Source of the DNA: Gordius sp. MW1
Lineage: Eukaryota; Nematomorpha; Gordioida; Gordea; Gordiidae
Assembly (NCBI GenBank): GCA_964036665.1
Contig: OZ038529.1
Location: 21,834,060 to 21,898,059, forward strand
Length of the DNA: 64,000 nt
Direction of reading: 5' to 3'
Shown: positions 1 to 10,535 of the stretch, one piece after another
How positions within the stretch are numbered: position 1 is the stretch's first letter
Layout: each line of letters begins with the position of its first letter
The notes under the pieces: generated by a model
Database searches by the model: none
Told to the model about the DNA's origin: nothing
The model's input: only the letters and a program-made list of their open reading frames with translations
Made by a program: the position numbers and the translations under genes

Positions 1-154
1 CCTTTTTTCTTGATGTTTAATAGGTATTAACAAATCATGTCATAACACCAATTTTCTTTTTTATGTCTATTAGATACGCCAGGCGAGTTTTAAAGAGCGA
101 CATGGAAATAGTTGCCGAGCCTAAAGAGGTTGCGGTAGAGGTCCCCTCTGAATC

Positions 155-400
155 GGTAATGCTGACGCGGTAGCCTCAATGGCTCGTCAAGCATACAAAT
201 TTGCCAGTATGAATATCCTAAAGGCACAACAAGTGCAAAAAAAATCATACGAAAAAAGGCATAAAACGTCTTATGCCTTTAAAAAAGGGGATGTTGTACC
301 CGGTTACAACCTTAGAAGGGCCGATAGGAAGGGAGATAAAACGGCGCCTTCTTGGTTGGGGCCCTATAAAATAGTCGATAATTTCAAAGGTATGAGACAA
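155..400 (+). pseudogene. integrase C-terminal remnant (Ginger/gypsy type)
   Basis: The frame open from about 155 to 463 encodes a segment rich in Lys and Arg ending in a W-L-G-P-Y-K-I-V box. In Ginger DNA transposons and gypsy elements this box marks the small C-terminal domain just after the DDE integrase core. The preceding N-I-L-K-A-Q-Q-V-Q-K-K-S-Y-E-K-R-H stretch fits the usual linker. No catalytic core is present, since the window begins inside the element. The frame decays after about 400. An OTU domain about 700 bp downstream on the same strand suggests one old Ginger1-like transposon, because some Ginger1 elements carry OTU proteases. A gypsy integrase tail is the alternative. Confidence 0.55.
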
Positions 401-1037
401 GTTATATTATTTATTATTATTAAGGTACATATTCACATGAAAACATGTCAGGGCAAAGCTTAAAAAAAAATTCACGGGAGTTCTCAATAAATTTAGACAA
501 AATTTGGATGGGGGTATTTAATATTACATATATATTAATAAAATATAAAAGATTTGCCTAGCGACCTTTGGACCAAATCTGATTCTTTGATAAAAGGAAC
601 AGGTAGCTAAATGAACCTTTATAACGTTCAACAGATTATGTTTAATATTTATAAAACTTGTAACCCATTTTATTGTAGCCAAAAAAAGCCATCTAAGATG
701 TGAATTTTATGTTGGATTTTTATATTACATCTTTTTGTAAATTCTATAGGAGCCGAAAATGATGGAAATATAGGGGGAAATCGCTAAGTTGACGCATGAT
801 GATGGTAAAAAAATAATTAAAACATAGGATATTATATTGCTTATTATATTATTATTAAATTAAATATTTTATAGACGTAATTTACAAGTCGTCGATAGTG
901 GAATTTAAGCTATCGTTTATTTTGCCAGACGTTTCTTGGAAAGAAAGGGCTATGGCTAGGTAATTTAATGTATAACGGCGATTAAATTATTAATAATTAT
1001 TTTTTAGATTGGGTTATACATGCCCAATTGGCCATCA

Positions 1038-1472
1038 AACCCAACCTCCGAAGAAATTAGAACCCAATTTTGGGGTTTTTAAGTCGAAGGCGACGGTAAT
1101 TGTTTTTACCGTTGCATAAGCAAAGCAATCTATGATGATCCAAATCATCATTCATTAATCCGCAATTATATTTGTAATTATTATTCTTCAGCTCCTCCAC
1201 CTCCAGAGGTGAAGGCTATGGTCGCACCAGAGACTATAGCAGAATATATTATTTCTCATAAATTAAATATTTTAAAAACTTGGTCTACACATATCGATAT
1301 TTTATTATTTTCTCATGCATTTAATATTTCAATTCATGTTTATACCTGGCAGAGGCAATTAAACAAATGGGTATGGTTTTCTTACCCTCATTGTTTTTCT
1401 CCAGATAATTACGCAATTTATTTACAACATAAAATTAATTATTTCAACTTTATTTACGATTGTTGTTTATAA
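1038..1472 (+). pseudogene. OTU-family cysteine protease domain, broken
   Basis: Translation from 1083 gives V-E-G-D-G-N-C-F-Y-R-C-I-S-K, the catalytic Asp-Gly-Asn-Cys box of OTU (ovarian tumour) deubiquitinase-like proteases, and the frame stays open to a stop at 1470. An in-frame TAA at 1080-1082 directly before this box interrupts the domain; upstream codons from 1038 continue the same frame. Near the end, where OTU domains have a catalytic His followed by an aromatic residue, the sequence reads I-N-Y-F, so the His seems replaced by Asn. It was probably part of the same transposon as the integrase tail at 155-400. Confidence 0.6.
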
Positions 1473-1740
1473 TGTTTTCTTGTTATGTTACGCGTTTTAT
1501 TATCTATACGATTTTGTTTATAATTATTGTTATACGTTCTACAATAAAGTTTTTATATATTACAAATATAGTAGCAAATTTTTTATTAGTATATGATAAT
1601 AACTTAAATTATAATTTAAAAGTTGATATATTTTATATAAATAACAAATATATTTAATAAATATTAAAACAAAAAAATATTCCATAAAAATAAAATATTT
1701 AATGAGCTTAATTTATAACCTTTATTAAAAAATCTATTTT

Positions 1741-1830
1741 TGATTGACATTTATACCAGCCTATAATAATCTTTTACCAGTTTGATTGACATTTATACCA
1801 GCCTATAGTAATCTTTTACCAGCCTATAAT
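1741..1830. repeat. 42-bp tandem repeat, two copies plus partial
   Basis: The unit starting TGATTGACATTTATACCAGC at 1741 recurs at 1783 with one substitution. A shorter third piece of its CCTATAATAGTC part follows. No coding potential is seen. Confidence 0.75.
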
Positions 1831-2055
1831 AGTCTTTATTGCAATTATAGTGCAAAAATACATGATTGACATGTTTGATTGACTTACGCGATATCAAACG
1901 ATACGCGAATTGAACATTACACCGGGCCGTGCAGGTGTCTAGTCTGTACATCAATACATTGCTGGCTCGCCTTTTTATTGTTAAATCCCCACACCTTATC
2001 TCCCTTCTCCTGGAACTTAAATCAACAAATACAACACTATAATTTTAAATTTTAG

Positions 2056-2222
2056 CTTGGGCGTAGCCAGGAGGAGGCAGAGGGGGGGCGGCTGCCCCCT
2101 CTAAATCCATAAATATTATATACTTTCATATAATATTATGGCTAAATTTAAATAAAATTTCATTTTGCCCCTTCCTAAATGATAATTGCACCCCTCTAGT
2201 TCCAATCCTGGCTACCCCCACG
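2056..2222. mobile_element. hAT-type MITE, GGGCGTAGCCA family, decayed
   Basis: The left end reads GGGCGTAGCCAGG and the right end TGGCTACCCCCA, with the G-rich left and C-rich right subterminal parts typical of better copies at 43672, 49339, 50583 and 58743. Target duplications are not convincing here. A further isolated terminus of the family, CTGGCTACGCCC, lies at 2744-2757. Confidence 0.55.
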
Positions 2223-3532
2223 ATTTTCAATAATCTATGATTTGTCAACTAGCTTCTTTTAAAATGTTTATTAATTCTATTAACAAACAATAATTATTTA
2301 AAACTATGCAAAAGGCCACACTTCAATAAAAATGTAATATTATACTTTTTCATAAAATATTAACATTGAAATTAAGTATTTTTTGATAACCCTCCTATTC
2401 GCAATAATTAAACCATAATAAATTAAAAATTTTAAATTAAAATGTTTTTTAATTTTAGAGTTATATCAGGGTAAACTGATAAATAAATTTTTTACATGAC
2501 CCCTAAAGTAACACTTACAAAGTATTATTTTGTTATAAGCCAAGTGGCAGTGGCCCCTCCTCTTGAATTTGAAAAGTCATTGAGTGTATTTCAGGCGAAA
2601 GCTATTAAAACTATTTATCCGAAGGAATTCTTTAGATAATAAAATCAAGTGAACATTTTTATTTAAAAACCTAAAAATTCTTTCAACAAAACATAATTTC
2701 TTAACAAATAAAAATTGGGGTAAGGTGGGCTGTAATTTTTTTTTCTGGCTACGCCCTTAGTTAGACAATTGAGAAACTTATATATGCATAATTGCTTTTT
2801 TATTTTAATATTACACAATTCAGAAAATCACCATGGAAATTGTAAAATCTAATACAATCTCAATCCATGGCTCGATGCCAGCTCATTAATTTAATATATT
2901 TTAGCATATAACATAGAAATAAACTTCTATCGGCAATAAAAAATTAGAGAAATTTGAATTGTTCTAGAAATTAGAATTGTTTTATTTGAACTATATAACC
3001 ATCAATGACATAAATTTTCTGATTTGAGATTCAATATATGATAGTTGTGCTATTAATTATCAATTATAATTGAACTGACTTTTATGAATTATTAACTTCA
3101 TTAAAACAAGTAATATATAATAGATATAAATGATAGATATAAAGAATTTTGGATATAACTAGATTTTCACAACCAAAACTCCATATATTTTTTATATAAA
3201 AATTAGTATTACTTTTCTTCTAATAATGTAATATCATAAATAAAATGAAATTGTACTAGTTTTATTAATATAATATTTAATCAAATAATATACTTATTTT
3301 CTAATTTCTAAATATGGGCAATTGCCTAAAATTCAAATGTTGCAAGTCCAAAAAAACCCCCGAACTACCTTCAGCAACGAACTTTTAAATTTTTTCCATA
3401 TAATTATTTTAATTGCGCTAATTTTTGCTTGCTTATAAAATTACAAAAAAATATTTAAAATAAAAGCAAATATATTAATTAATATTTAAAAGTTTTTTAG
3501 GGTCAGCATTGTACTTATATAAAAAAAATATT
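2223..3532. other. AT-rich stretch, no gene seen
   Basis: There is no convincing open frame or repeat beyond the MITE terminus near 2750. Base composition is very AT-rich. Confidence 0.5.
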
Positions 3533-4082
3533 GAAGATATCATTGGCAACCACAGTTAAAGAATTTGAAACAAGATCTTACACACCCTCAAGTGGTTCCT
3601 TACTTAGTACAATATAAAGATTTAAATATTTTAATAAATTTTATTATAAATTTGTAAAATCAAAATATATAATAACAAAATAATTTTTTTAATTTATATA
3701 TTTTGAAAACAAAAATTATATATTTTAATTTTTTTACAAATAAGAAAGGCGTAGAAAAGTTGTTGTCGCGCTATACAATTACAACGGACTGCCGGATGAC
3801 ATTAGTTTTGCTAGGGGTATCATATGCTTGTTTTAGACTACAAGTAAAATTATTAAAATAATTTAATTTTATATCAAAAATTACTAAATAAGATGTATAT
3901 ATATGCTAAAAATATTAAAAAGACATGATCGTAATAAACATGTTAACTAAAAAGCAATTTTATTAAATAAATATACTGATAGAAAATAATTTACATTACC
4001 TAATAATAGCTTCCCTCTGACTTTAAAAATAATTTAAATTCTAATTCATAGCGAAAATGATTGGTATATTTTGTGAAGCATT

Positions 4083-4408
4083 TTACTTTACCAGCAAACA
4101 TATAAAGGTTTGGTTCCCAAATCATTTGTAGAGGACAATAAATCAATTGAGAAAGAACTGTTTTTTAGCCATTTTATACATTTTTATATTTTTCAATTAT
4201 AAATAAGATTTTTAACTACATCTTTACCAAATAGTTAAAAAATATTTGTTTAATTTAAAAAAATTTATAGTTTCTTTTACATTTTTAAAATGGTATTTTT
4301 ATTTTGAAAAGCTAGCAAGGAAATAAGCTAAAATACTAGTGCTGGATAAAAATATCTTTTTAGGCACTTTTTGATTGGGACAACAGAGAAAGATGAATGT
4401 ATACCTAT
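4083..4408 (+). pseudogene. SH3-SH2 exon fragment, left arm (Src-like kinase)
   Basis: Around 4104-4165 the translation K-G-L-V-P-K-S-F-V-E-D-N-K-S-I-E-K-E matches the end of a Src-type SH3 domain, where a G-Y-V/I-P-x-N-Y-V strand leads to the SH2 linker. From about 4342 the frame reads L-D-K-N-I-F-L-G-T-F, then a stop, where an SH2 domain would continue as the F-L-V-R phosphotyrosine-binding motif. The pieces are separated by AT-rich non-coding sequence and the second contains a nonsense codon, so this is a broken copy. Family assignment is by motif only. Confidence 0.5.
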
Positions 4409-4439
4409 ATTTCTCTATTAATTGATTGCATTTTATTAT

Positions 4440-4960
4440 CATCTTGTATGTGGTCTTCTTCGGGATGAATTTGCTATCTTGTCCCCGGATCGACAAACAA
4501 AAACAGTCCAAGAAAAACTAAATATAATTAATAAAGAGTACAATAATATAAACAAGATAATAATAATAAAAAGCAATTAAAAAGTAGATAATTTTTTTAT
4601 CAATGCTTTCATTTTTCTCTGCTGTCCGAACCAAAAAAGTGCCCAATAAGAGACTCTCATCTAGCAATAATTTTTCATTTTTCTCCTTGCTAGTCCGAAA
4701 TACCGACTTGAATAAATCATAGAAATTATTACAATTTTATAAATTAAAATAATATTTTTTAACTACATCTGTAACAAATGTGATAGCTAATAATAAATTT
4801 ATTTATAATTAAAAACTATATAATTGTATAAATTTGCTTAAATACTCTAGTATCGCAATGGATTTCACGTCCTCCACATAGCTTTTGGGGACGTAACCTT
4901 TGTGTTTGCTGGTTAAATGCTTGACAAAATAGCAATCACTAAAAATGTTAATTTGAATTA
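4440..4960 (-). pseudogene. SH3-SH2 exon fragment, right arm (Src-like kinase)
   Basis: On the minus strand from about 4950 the frame reads H-L-T-S-K-H-K-G-Y-V-P-K-S-Y-V-E-D-V-K-S, close to the last strand of a Src-family SH3 domain. Further along, at about 4690-4620, comes L-D-E-S-L-L-L-G-T-F-W-F-G, a decayed SH2 G-T-F-L-V-R segment. At 4511-4455 follows C-L-S-I-R-G, resembling the next SH2 strand. The order matches SH3 then SH2 in cytoplasmic tyrosine kinases. It mirrors the fragment in the left arm and is not a functional gene. Confidence 0.5.
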
Positions 4961-5490
4961 TTTTTAAAGTCAGAGAGAAGATATTTTTTAGGTTTTGTAA
5001 ATTATTTTCAATTAATATATTTATTAAATAAAACGGCTTTTTAGTAAACATGTTTACTATACCAATTATGTTTTTTTTGATATTTTTAGCATATATCCAT
5101 ATTTTTAAGTATATTTTGATATAAAATTTAATATTTTCACTTATTTAACTTATCGTCTAAAACAAGCATACGATATCCTTAGGCTAATGTCATCCAGCAG
5201 TCCATTGTAATTGTATAGCGCGATAGCAACTTTTCTATCGCCTATCGTATTTGTAAAAAAAATAAATATATAAGGTTTGTTTAAAATTATAAAGCAAAAT
5301 TAAAAAAATATTTTCATTTTATATAATTATATTTTATAAATTTATAATAAATTTATTAAAATATTTAAATTATGTTGTACCAGGTATGGAAACTCTTGAG
5401 AGTGTGTGGATCTTGTTACTTCTTTTTTGACTCAGGTTGCCAATGATATCTTTCATAATCATTTTTATACAAACACAATGCTAAATCTAA

Positions 5491-6732
5491 TAACTTTTTT
5501 TTGACCTATATCATCGTTGTTATAATCACTTTACTTCATTTTTATTTTTTGAGACTTCATCTCCTCTTTTTTTTTCCTGAAGATGGACCATAAGTGTCCG
5601 AAATATGGCGTTCCTTTCCCCTCTACCTACGCTATCAATCCCATTCCACCGATTTTACACAATGATATATATACTTATAATATAAATTTTATTGTTAAAA
5701 CATTATAAATAAAATAATCAATGGATTTTATGTATAGAGAAGGGTTGAAGGGGCTGTATAGAAGAATGTATGTGAGATGGACATCTACTAATTTGCTTTC
5801 TTTTCACTATTTTCTACTTCCGTATTTTCTAATAATGTCTCGACTTTAGACGCAGAATCTCCTTTTTTTACCGTTGTTTCCATTCTACTTAAGCTTCTAG
5901 TTCCTTCTTTAACCGTTCTTTCCATTGAGCTAATTCTTCTCGTTCGGCTACGTCTCCTTGTTGTGGCATGATTATGAGAGCATCCTACCGAACTTTCGGA
6001 GGACTTACAAGAAACATTTGAGCGTCGACGTTTTTTTGAATTGTTTTTATTTGGGTTGTTTGTATTTTTTCCTCCATTTCCTTATGATTAAATTTCTGAG
6101 AAAGTTAATCATAAGGAAATGGATGAGAAAGTTAATCATAAGGAAATGGAGGAAAAAATTACAAACAACCCAAATAAAAACAATTCAAAAAAACGTCGAC
6201 GCTCAAATGTTTCTTGTAAGTCCTCCGAAAGTTCGGTAGGATGCTCTCATAATCATGCCACAACAAGGAGACGTAGCCGAACGAGAAGAATTAGCTCAAT
6301 GGAAAGAACGGCTAAAGAAGGAACTAGAAGCTTAAGTAGAATGGAAACAACGGTAAAAAAAGGAGATTCTGCGTCTAAAGTCGAGACATTATTAGAAAAT
6401 ACGGAAGTAGAAAATAGTGAAAAGAAAGCAAATTAGTAGATGTCCATCTCACATACATTCTTCTATACAGCCCCTTCAACCCTTCTCTATACATAAAATC
6501 CATTGATTATTTTATTTATAATGTTTTAACAATAAAATTTATATTATAAGTATATATATCATTGTGTGAAATCGGTGGAATGGGATTGATAGCGTAGGTA
6601 GAGGGGAAAGGAACGCAATATTTCGGACACTTATGGTCCATCTTCAGGAAAAAAAAGAGGAGATGAAGTCTCAAAAAATAAAAATGAAGTAAAGTGATTA
6701 TAACAACGATGATATAGGTTAAAAAAAAGTTA
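5491..6732. repeat. 1.24-kb near-perfect palindrome
   Basis: Positions 5491-6091 and 6133-6732 are reverse complements over about 600 bp with only scattered differences, for example G versus T in the GAAATATNGCGTTCC block. The loop is about 41 bp and holds an extra copy of a 19-bp arm sequence. The arms carry mirror copies of one Ser/Arg-rich ORF. The close identity points to a recent event, to gene conversion between arms, or to a fold-back assembly artefact. Confidence 0.85.
6119..6436 (+). CDS. unknown basic Ser/Arg-rich ORF, 105 aa
   Basis: This ORF fills the right arm of the palindrome. It starts with a Lys/Glu-rich repeated K-V-N-H-K-E-M-E-E-K motif. A K-K-R-R-R-S basic patch follows, then a Ser/Cys stretch and T-T-R-R-R-S-R-T-R, and a charged tail. 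The composition suggests a disordered, nuclear or nucleic-acid-binding protein, but no family is recognised. The mirror copy in the left arm has lost one T in a run near 6063, which shifts its frame. A third copy of the core lies at 7435-7606 on the minus strand. Function unknown; it may belong to a mobile element. Confidence 0.35.
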   Translation: MDEKVNHKEMEEKITNNPNKNNSKKRRRSNVSCKSSESSVGCSHNHATTRRRSRTRRISSMERTAKEGTRSLSRMETTVKKGDSASKVETLLENTEVENSEKKAN

Positions 6733-6889
6733 CAAAAACTGGTTATAGCGGGAAATTAACAATAGCGATTGTAGGGATGGATGTTTTTATGAGAATAGAG
6801 TAGATACGCATGGAGATAGGACAAAGGTGCGAAAAAGATGAATAGCTAATAATAATAAGAGAAAAGGGGGGAACATAGTTATTTAATAT

Positions 6890-7260
6890 ATAAAAATAAT
6901 AACTGTGTTTGATAAATTATAGTATTGAGTAATGAACGGGCAGGTAGACATAGTGAATAATATAAAAACATGTGTAGATGTTTGGGCTTGTGGTAATGAG
7001 ATTGGATGGGCTAATTGTTGATTTTGTTTGTTTTTTGGGCTTGACGCGGTCGATAAAACGCTTTCTATGAATTTCCTTTGTTGTTTTGCGCTTTCCTTTG
7101 TTGTATCGCGCTCTGTGAATGGCAGTCGGGTTGTCCAAATCTGCAATGTTGAATCTTTAACGATAGTTAGGCCAAGGCGGAGTAGGTCGCGCATCTTTTG
7201 CAGCTTTGTGTCAATGTTCTTTCTTTTTTTTGTTGTTGTTGTTTCTCCAAGTCTAAAAAT
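6890..7260 (-). other. unidentified open stretch beside the SR-rich ORF
   Basis: Minus-strand frames at 6883-7194 and 6917-7138 overlap. The first reads as a polar segment starting M-R-D-L-L-R-L-G-L-T and continuing through K-Q-Q-R-K-F-I. A Gln-rich piece (E-K-Q-Q-Q-Q-K-K-E) precedes it at about 7250. No domain is recognised and the frames are not joined. It lies directly downstream of the third copy of the SR-rich cassette and may be part of the same element. Confidence 0.25.
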
Positions 7261-7320
7261 TGATAGAAATCGACACAGGAGAATATATAAATTAAAATTA
7301 GAGTATTATCTGTTAAGATA

Positions 7321-7692
7321 TTATAAAGGTAGGTGAGGATGGGTGTGCTTGTAGCTTCGAGATTGGCCGGGTTGGTCGTTGATTTTTGGCTTGAGGCGAT
7401 CGACCTGGATGGAGTGAGTAGGTTTTTCTTCGTCTCTCGTTCGGCTACGTCTCCTTGTTGTGGCATGACGATGAGAGCATCCTACCGAACTTTCGGAGGA
7501 CTTACAAGAAATATTTGAGCGTCGACGTTTTTTTGAATTGTTTTTATTTGGGTTGTTTTTAATTTTTTCTTCCTTTTCCTTATGATTAACTTTCTCCATG
7601 TTAAGGGGGATGGAGTGAGTAGGTTTTTCTTCGCCGTTTTTGTTCTCTTCTGTTTTATTAAAATTATAGATAAAATAATTGTTTGTGGCCAT
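7321..7692 (-). pseudogene. third copy of the SR-rich cassette within a 123-aa ORF
   Basis: Residues from about 32 on (M-E-K-V-N-H-K-E-K-E-E-K) match the palindrome ORF at 6119-6436 through T-T-R-R-R-S-R-T-R, with only a few substitutions. The motif E-E-K-P-T-H-S-I occurs both before and after the shared core, encoded by a 26-bp direct repeat. The ORF then ends in unrelated sequence. Whether it is expressed cannot be told; it shows that the cassette is dispersed and that its reading frame survived copying. Confidence 0.4.
7407..7633. repeat. 26-bp direct repeats flanking the SR-rich cassette
   Basis: An identical 26-bp sequence beginning GGATGGAGTGAGTAGG lies at 7407-7432 and 7608-7633, bracketing the 175-bp segment shared with the palindrome. 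This could be a target duplication or a tandem duplication product. It is longer than usual for DNA transposons. Confidence 0.75.
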
Positions 7693-7967
7693 CGCAATAA
7701 CCCGTTTTTCTAGGATTTAGAAAATTTTATTTAATAAAATATATAAAACTTAAAGTTATAGCAACATTGCAACAATTGCCTTCTAAAACGTCATCTTATA
7801 TATAAAAACTAGATGAACCCGGCAAACGTTGTTTTGCCATTTACCCGGGTGTATTAGCAGAATATATATCATCTTATAGGTAAATTTCAATAGATTAAGA
7901 ATATATCAAATATAATTGGTAAATGTTTATTATGCAAAATTTTTGAAAGAAATAGTTAAAGAGGTGC

Positions 7968-8665
7968 TGCTATAAATGAACCTGACCGGGAAATGTCCGA
8001 TATTTTTAAAACGAAAAGGTATTTTAGGAATCTGAAAAAGCTATTTTACCCCTGGCCTCACTGAGCATCTACGGCTAAATTTTCGCGCGAATCGGGCCGG
8101 TAGTTTCAGAATTTAGCCCTTTTTTAAAACTAAAAGGAATTTTAGGATTCTGCAAAAGCTATTAATTTAAATTTTATTTATTTAATTTAAATAGTTTGTT
8201 AAATCCCAGTAATTTTGACCGTATACTGTAACATTTTTATTATACTTTTAAATATCTAATTCGAGAAAACTTCAGCCTTGTATGTATGACGTCATTATTG
8301 TATATGCTGCTATAAATGAAACTGGCCGGGAAATGTCCGATATTTTTAAAACGAAAAGGTATTTTAGGAATCTGAAAAAGCTATTTTACCCCTGGCCTCA
8401 CTAAGCATCTAAGGCTAAATTTTCGCGCAAATCGGGCCGGTAGTTTCAGAATTTAGCCCTTTTTTAAAACGAAAAGGCCCATATTTTTAAAACTAAAAGG
8501 AATTTTAGGAATCTGAAAAAGCTATTTTACCCCTGGCCGCCCTGGGAACCTACGGGTAAAGTTTCGCGCGAATCGGGCCGGTAGTTTCAGAATTTAGCCC
8601 TTACATACATATATATATACATATATACATACACTTTACTTTATATATATAGATAGCATTAGAGG
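7968..8665. repeat. reiterated retroposon-tail-like segment with (CATA)n end
   Basis: A block containing GGGAAATGTCCGATATTTTT, a C-rich ACCCCTGGCC piece and TTCGCGCGAATCGGGCCGG followed by TAGTTTCAGAATTTAGCCC occurs near 7968, 8307 and 8470. The last copy ends in a CATA/TATA microsatellite at 8604-8665. The A/C-rich end and simple-repeat tail resemble 3' ends of RTE-like non-LTR retrotransposons, but no coding part is present. Just upstream, 7808-7860 has a separate inverted CCCGG motif. Confidence 0.5.
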
Positions 8666-8915
8666 GGGGACAATTAATGTTAAAAAACGATTATGAAATA
8701 TTAATTGATTTCGGAACCTACAAAAAAATTTGCCGAAATTCCCTGGTATGTGCGTGGTATAACAAAGAGATGCAATTGAATTAATTATGATTTTCTTTTG
8801 GTAATTGCTCCACTCCCAATTTAATCAATAAACTTCGCCTTTTGCAAACAAATAAAAGCGTTTAATAATAAATACACAATCATACAAGTATATATAAATA
8901 TAAAAAATAGCGTAA

Positions 8916-8993
8916 CTGGGGGCTTCGCCCCCAGACCCCCTTGGGGGCTTTGCCCCCAAACCCCCTGCTGGGGGCTCCGCCCCCAGACCCCCG
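8916..8993. repeat. array of three GC-rich hairpins
   Basis: Three perfect hairpins, CTGGGGGCTTCGCCCCCAG, TTGGGGGCTTTGCCCCCAA and CTGGGGGCTCCGCCCCCAG, are spaced by A-C-C-C-C-C linkers. The outer pair changes from C-G to T-A together, so pairing is kept. A related array of five lies at 55500-55640 in another element. Confidence 0.85.
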
Positions 8994-10017
8994 GGAAAGT
9001 GGGAGAAGGAAGGGAGGACGACTCATCTATTCTCCGTATAAATGTAGCATATTTGCTATGCAATTTATGGGCGAGAAAGGTGAGAAGGGGCGAGAATGCC
9101 TATAGGGGAGGATAATTGCTAGGGTTTCCCCCTTGGCAAAGACAGCAAACTACTAGGTTTTCTATGAAATCACAATCTAATTAAACGAAATATATTAACC
9201 CAATAAAAAAATATATATGCTTTTATAAGGAAGAAAGGTGGGAACGGGCGAAAATGCCTATAGGGGGTAGGATAATTGCTAGGGTTTCCCCCTTGGCTAC
9301 TACTCCCATGCTAGTTACACAACATAAAAATCTACTTTTTTGTCCAAAAAAAATAAATGAAAATTCATTTAAATTTAAACCCTCAATTTTACTCGCCGTT
9401 TTATAACGTATGTTTTGCATGTGATAAAAATTTGAAGAAGAAAAAGATAGTTTTTTTTTTTAATTTGGCAGAAGCTGGCTATGTAACAAGGGATTGTTTT
9501 TTAAAATAAAATGTGAACATTAAATAATCAAATATACTTTAAAAATTCTATTATTAATTCAAAAATCCATATTGTCGTAAAGAATGTTTCCAGTTATAAC
9601 AACAATTATCCTCGTCTAGGTTAGGCTTTCTTTAGTGTATTACTAATTTTATATTAATTTATTTGCTAAAATATTCGAACCCAAAAACTGGTTAAATTAA
9701 CAAAAATTAAAAGTAAACAAAACAAGACATTCGGTGCTCATTTTTTTTATTGGTCAGCACCCAACGGACGGCCAAAACGTCCTATTATCAATGGTAGTAA
9801 CAAGAACAATCATAATAGTCGAAAAAAAACGAAAAAATAAACTTAGATTCACATTTTGGCCAATGGTCATTTTTTCCATCGGTCAGCAGCCAACGGACGG
9901 CCAAAAAGTCTTATTGTCAATGGTAGTAACAAGAACAATCATAATAGTCGAAAAAAAACGAAAAAATAAACTTGGATTCACATTTTGGCCTTTGGTCATT
10001 TTTTCATTGGTCAGGAC

Positions 10018-10535
10018 CAGGGATTTGTCCCGAACCCGAACCCCTGAACCCGAACCGGGTAAAACCCGATGTTTTACAGAACCCGAACCCAACCCCGAAC
10101 CCATTTTTAAAGATACTTTTAAAACCCGAACCCGAACCCGATGAATACAAAAAAGGGTTCGGGTTCGGGTTTTTAATTCAAAAATATATTGTGAATTGAA
10201 TATCTCAGTTTTCTCTATCATGACAATGTAACGAAAACCATACGATTGTAATTTCAATATTTTTATGTTTCCGGCATTTTTCATTTATTAATCCATACTA
10301 ATTATCTCAAGAATTATTTGTAAGTATTATATATATAATTGATATATATTAGTTATGGTATGGTTTAAAAATGTATTATTAGTATAATATAATTTCTTGA
10401 ACCCGAACCCGAACCTGTACCCGAACCCAAACCCAATTCCTTAAACTCGAACACGAACCTGAACCCGATTTCAAATATGCCAAACCCGAACACGAACCCG
10501 AACCCGATTTTATTTTTGGCCGGTTCAAACCCCTG
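10018..10535. mobile_element. hAT-type element with CCCGAA arrays
   Basis: The ends are imperfect inverted repeats, CAGGGATTTG on the left and CAAACCCCTG on the right. They are flanked by an 8-bp target duplication with one mismatch, GTCAGGAC (10010-10017) and GTCAGCAC (10536-10543). Subterminal parts are degenerate arrays of AACCCG on both sides, and the centre is AT-rich and non-coding. It is inserted in a satellite unit of copy B; removing it rejoins GTCAG-CAACC of the unit. Confidence 0.8.

Larger units (their letters stand above)
3533..5452. repeat. long inverted duplication, arms about 850 bp
   Basis: The left arm (3533 to about 4408) and right arm (about 4610 to 5452) are reverse complements over most of their length. 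The outer edge GATATCATTGGCAACC is at 3535 and, inverted, near 5437-5452. Other matches include CGCGCTATACAATTACAA at about 3768 and about 5208, and the GGCACTTTTTG block at 4363 and about 4640. Identity is moderate with many indels, so the duplication is old. Both arms carry the same fragment of an SH3-SH2 coding region. Confidence 0.8.

Noticed and set aside
8916..8993. Regular spaced palindromes as a CRISPR array
   Set aside because: Eukaryotic context, spacers are just 4-6 bp of C-rich linker, and there are no cas genes. They are hairpins of a transposon end.
8821..9063. 80-aa minus-strand ORF across the GC hairpins, and the similar ORFs at 55344-55677
   Set aside because: Proline/glycine-rich translation of the hairpin repeat; open on both strands because of composition.
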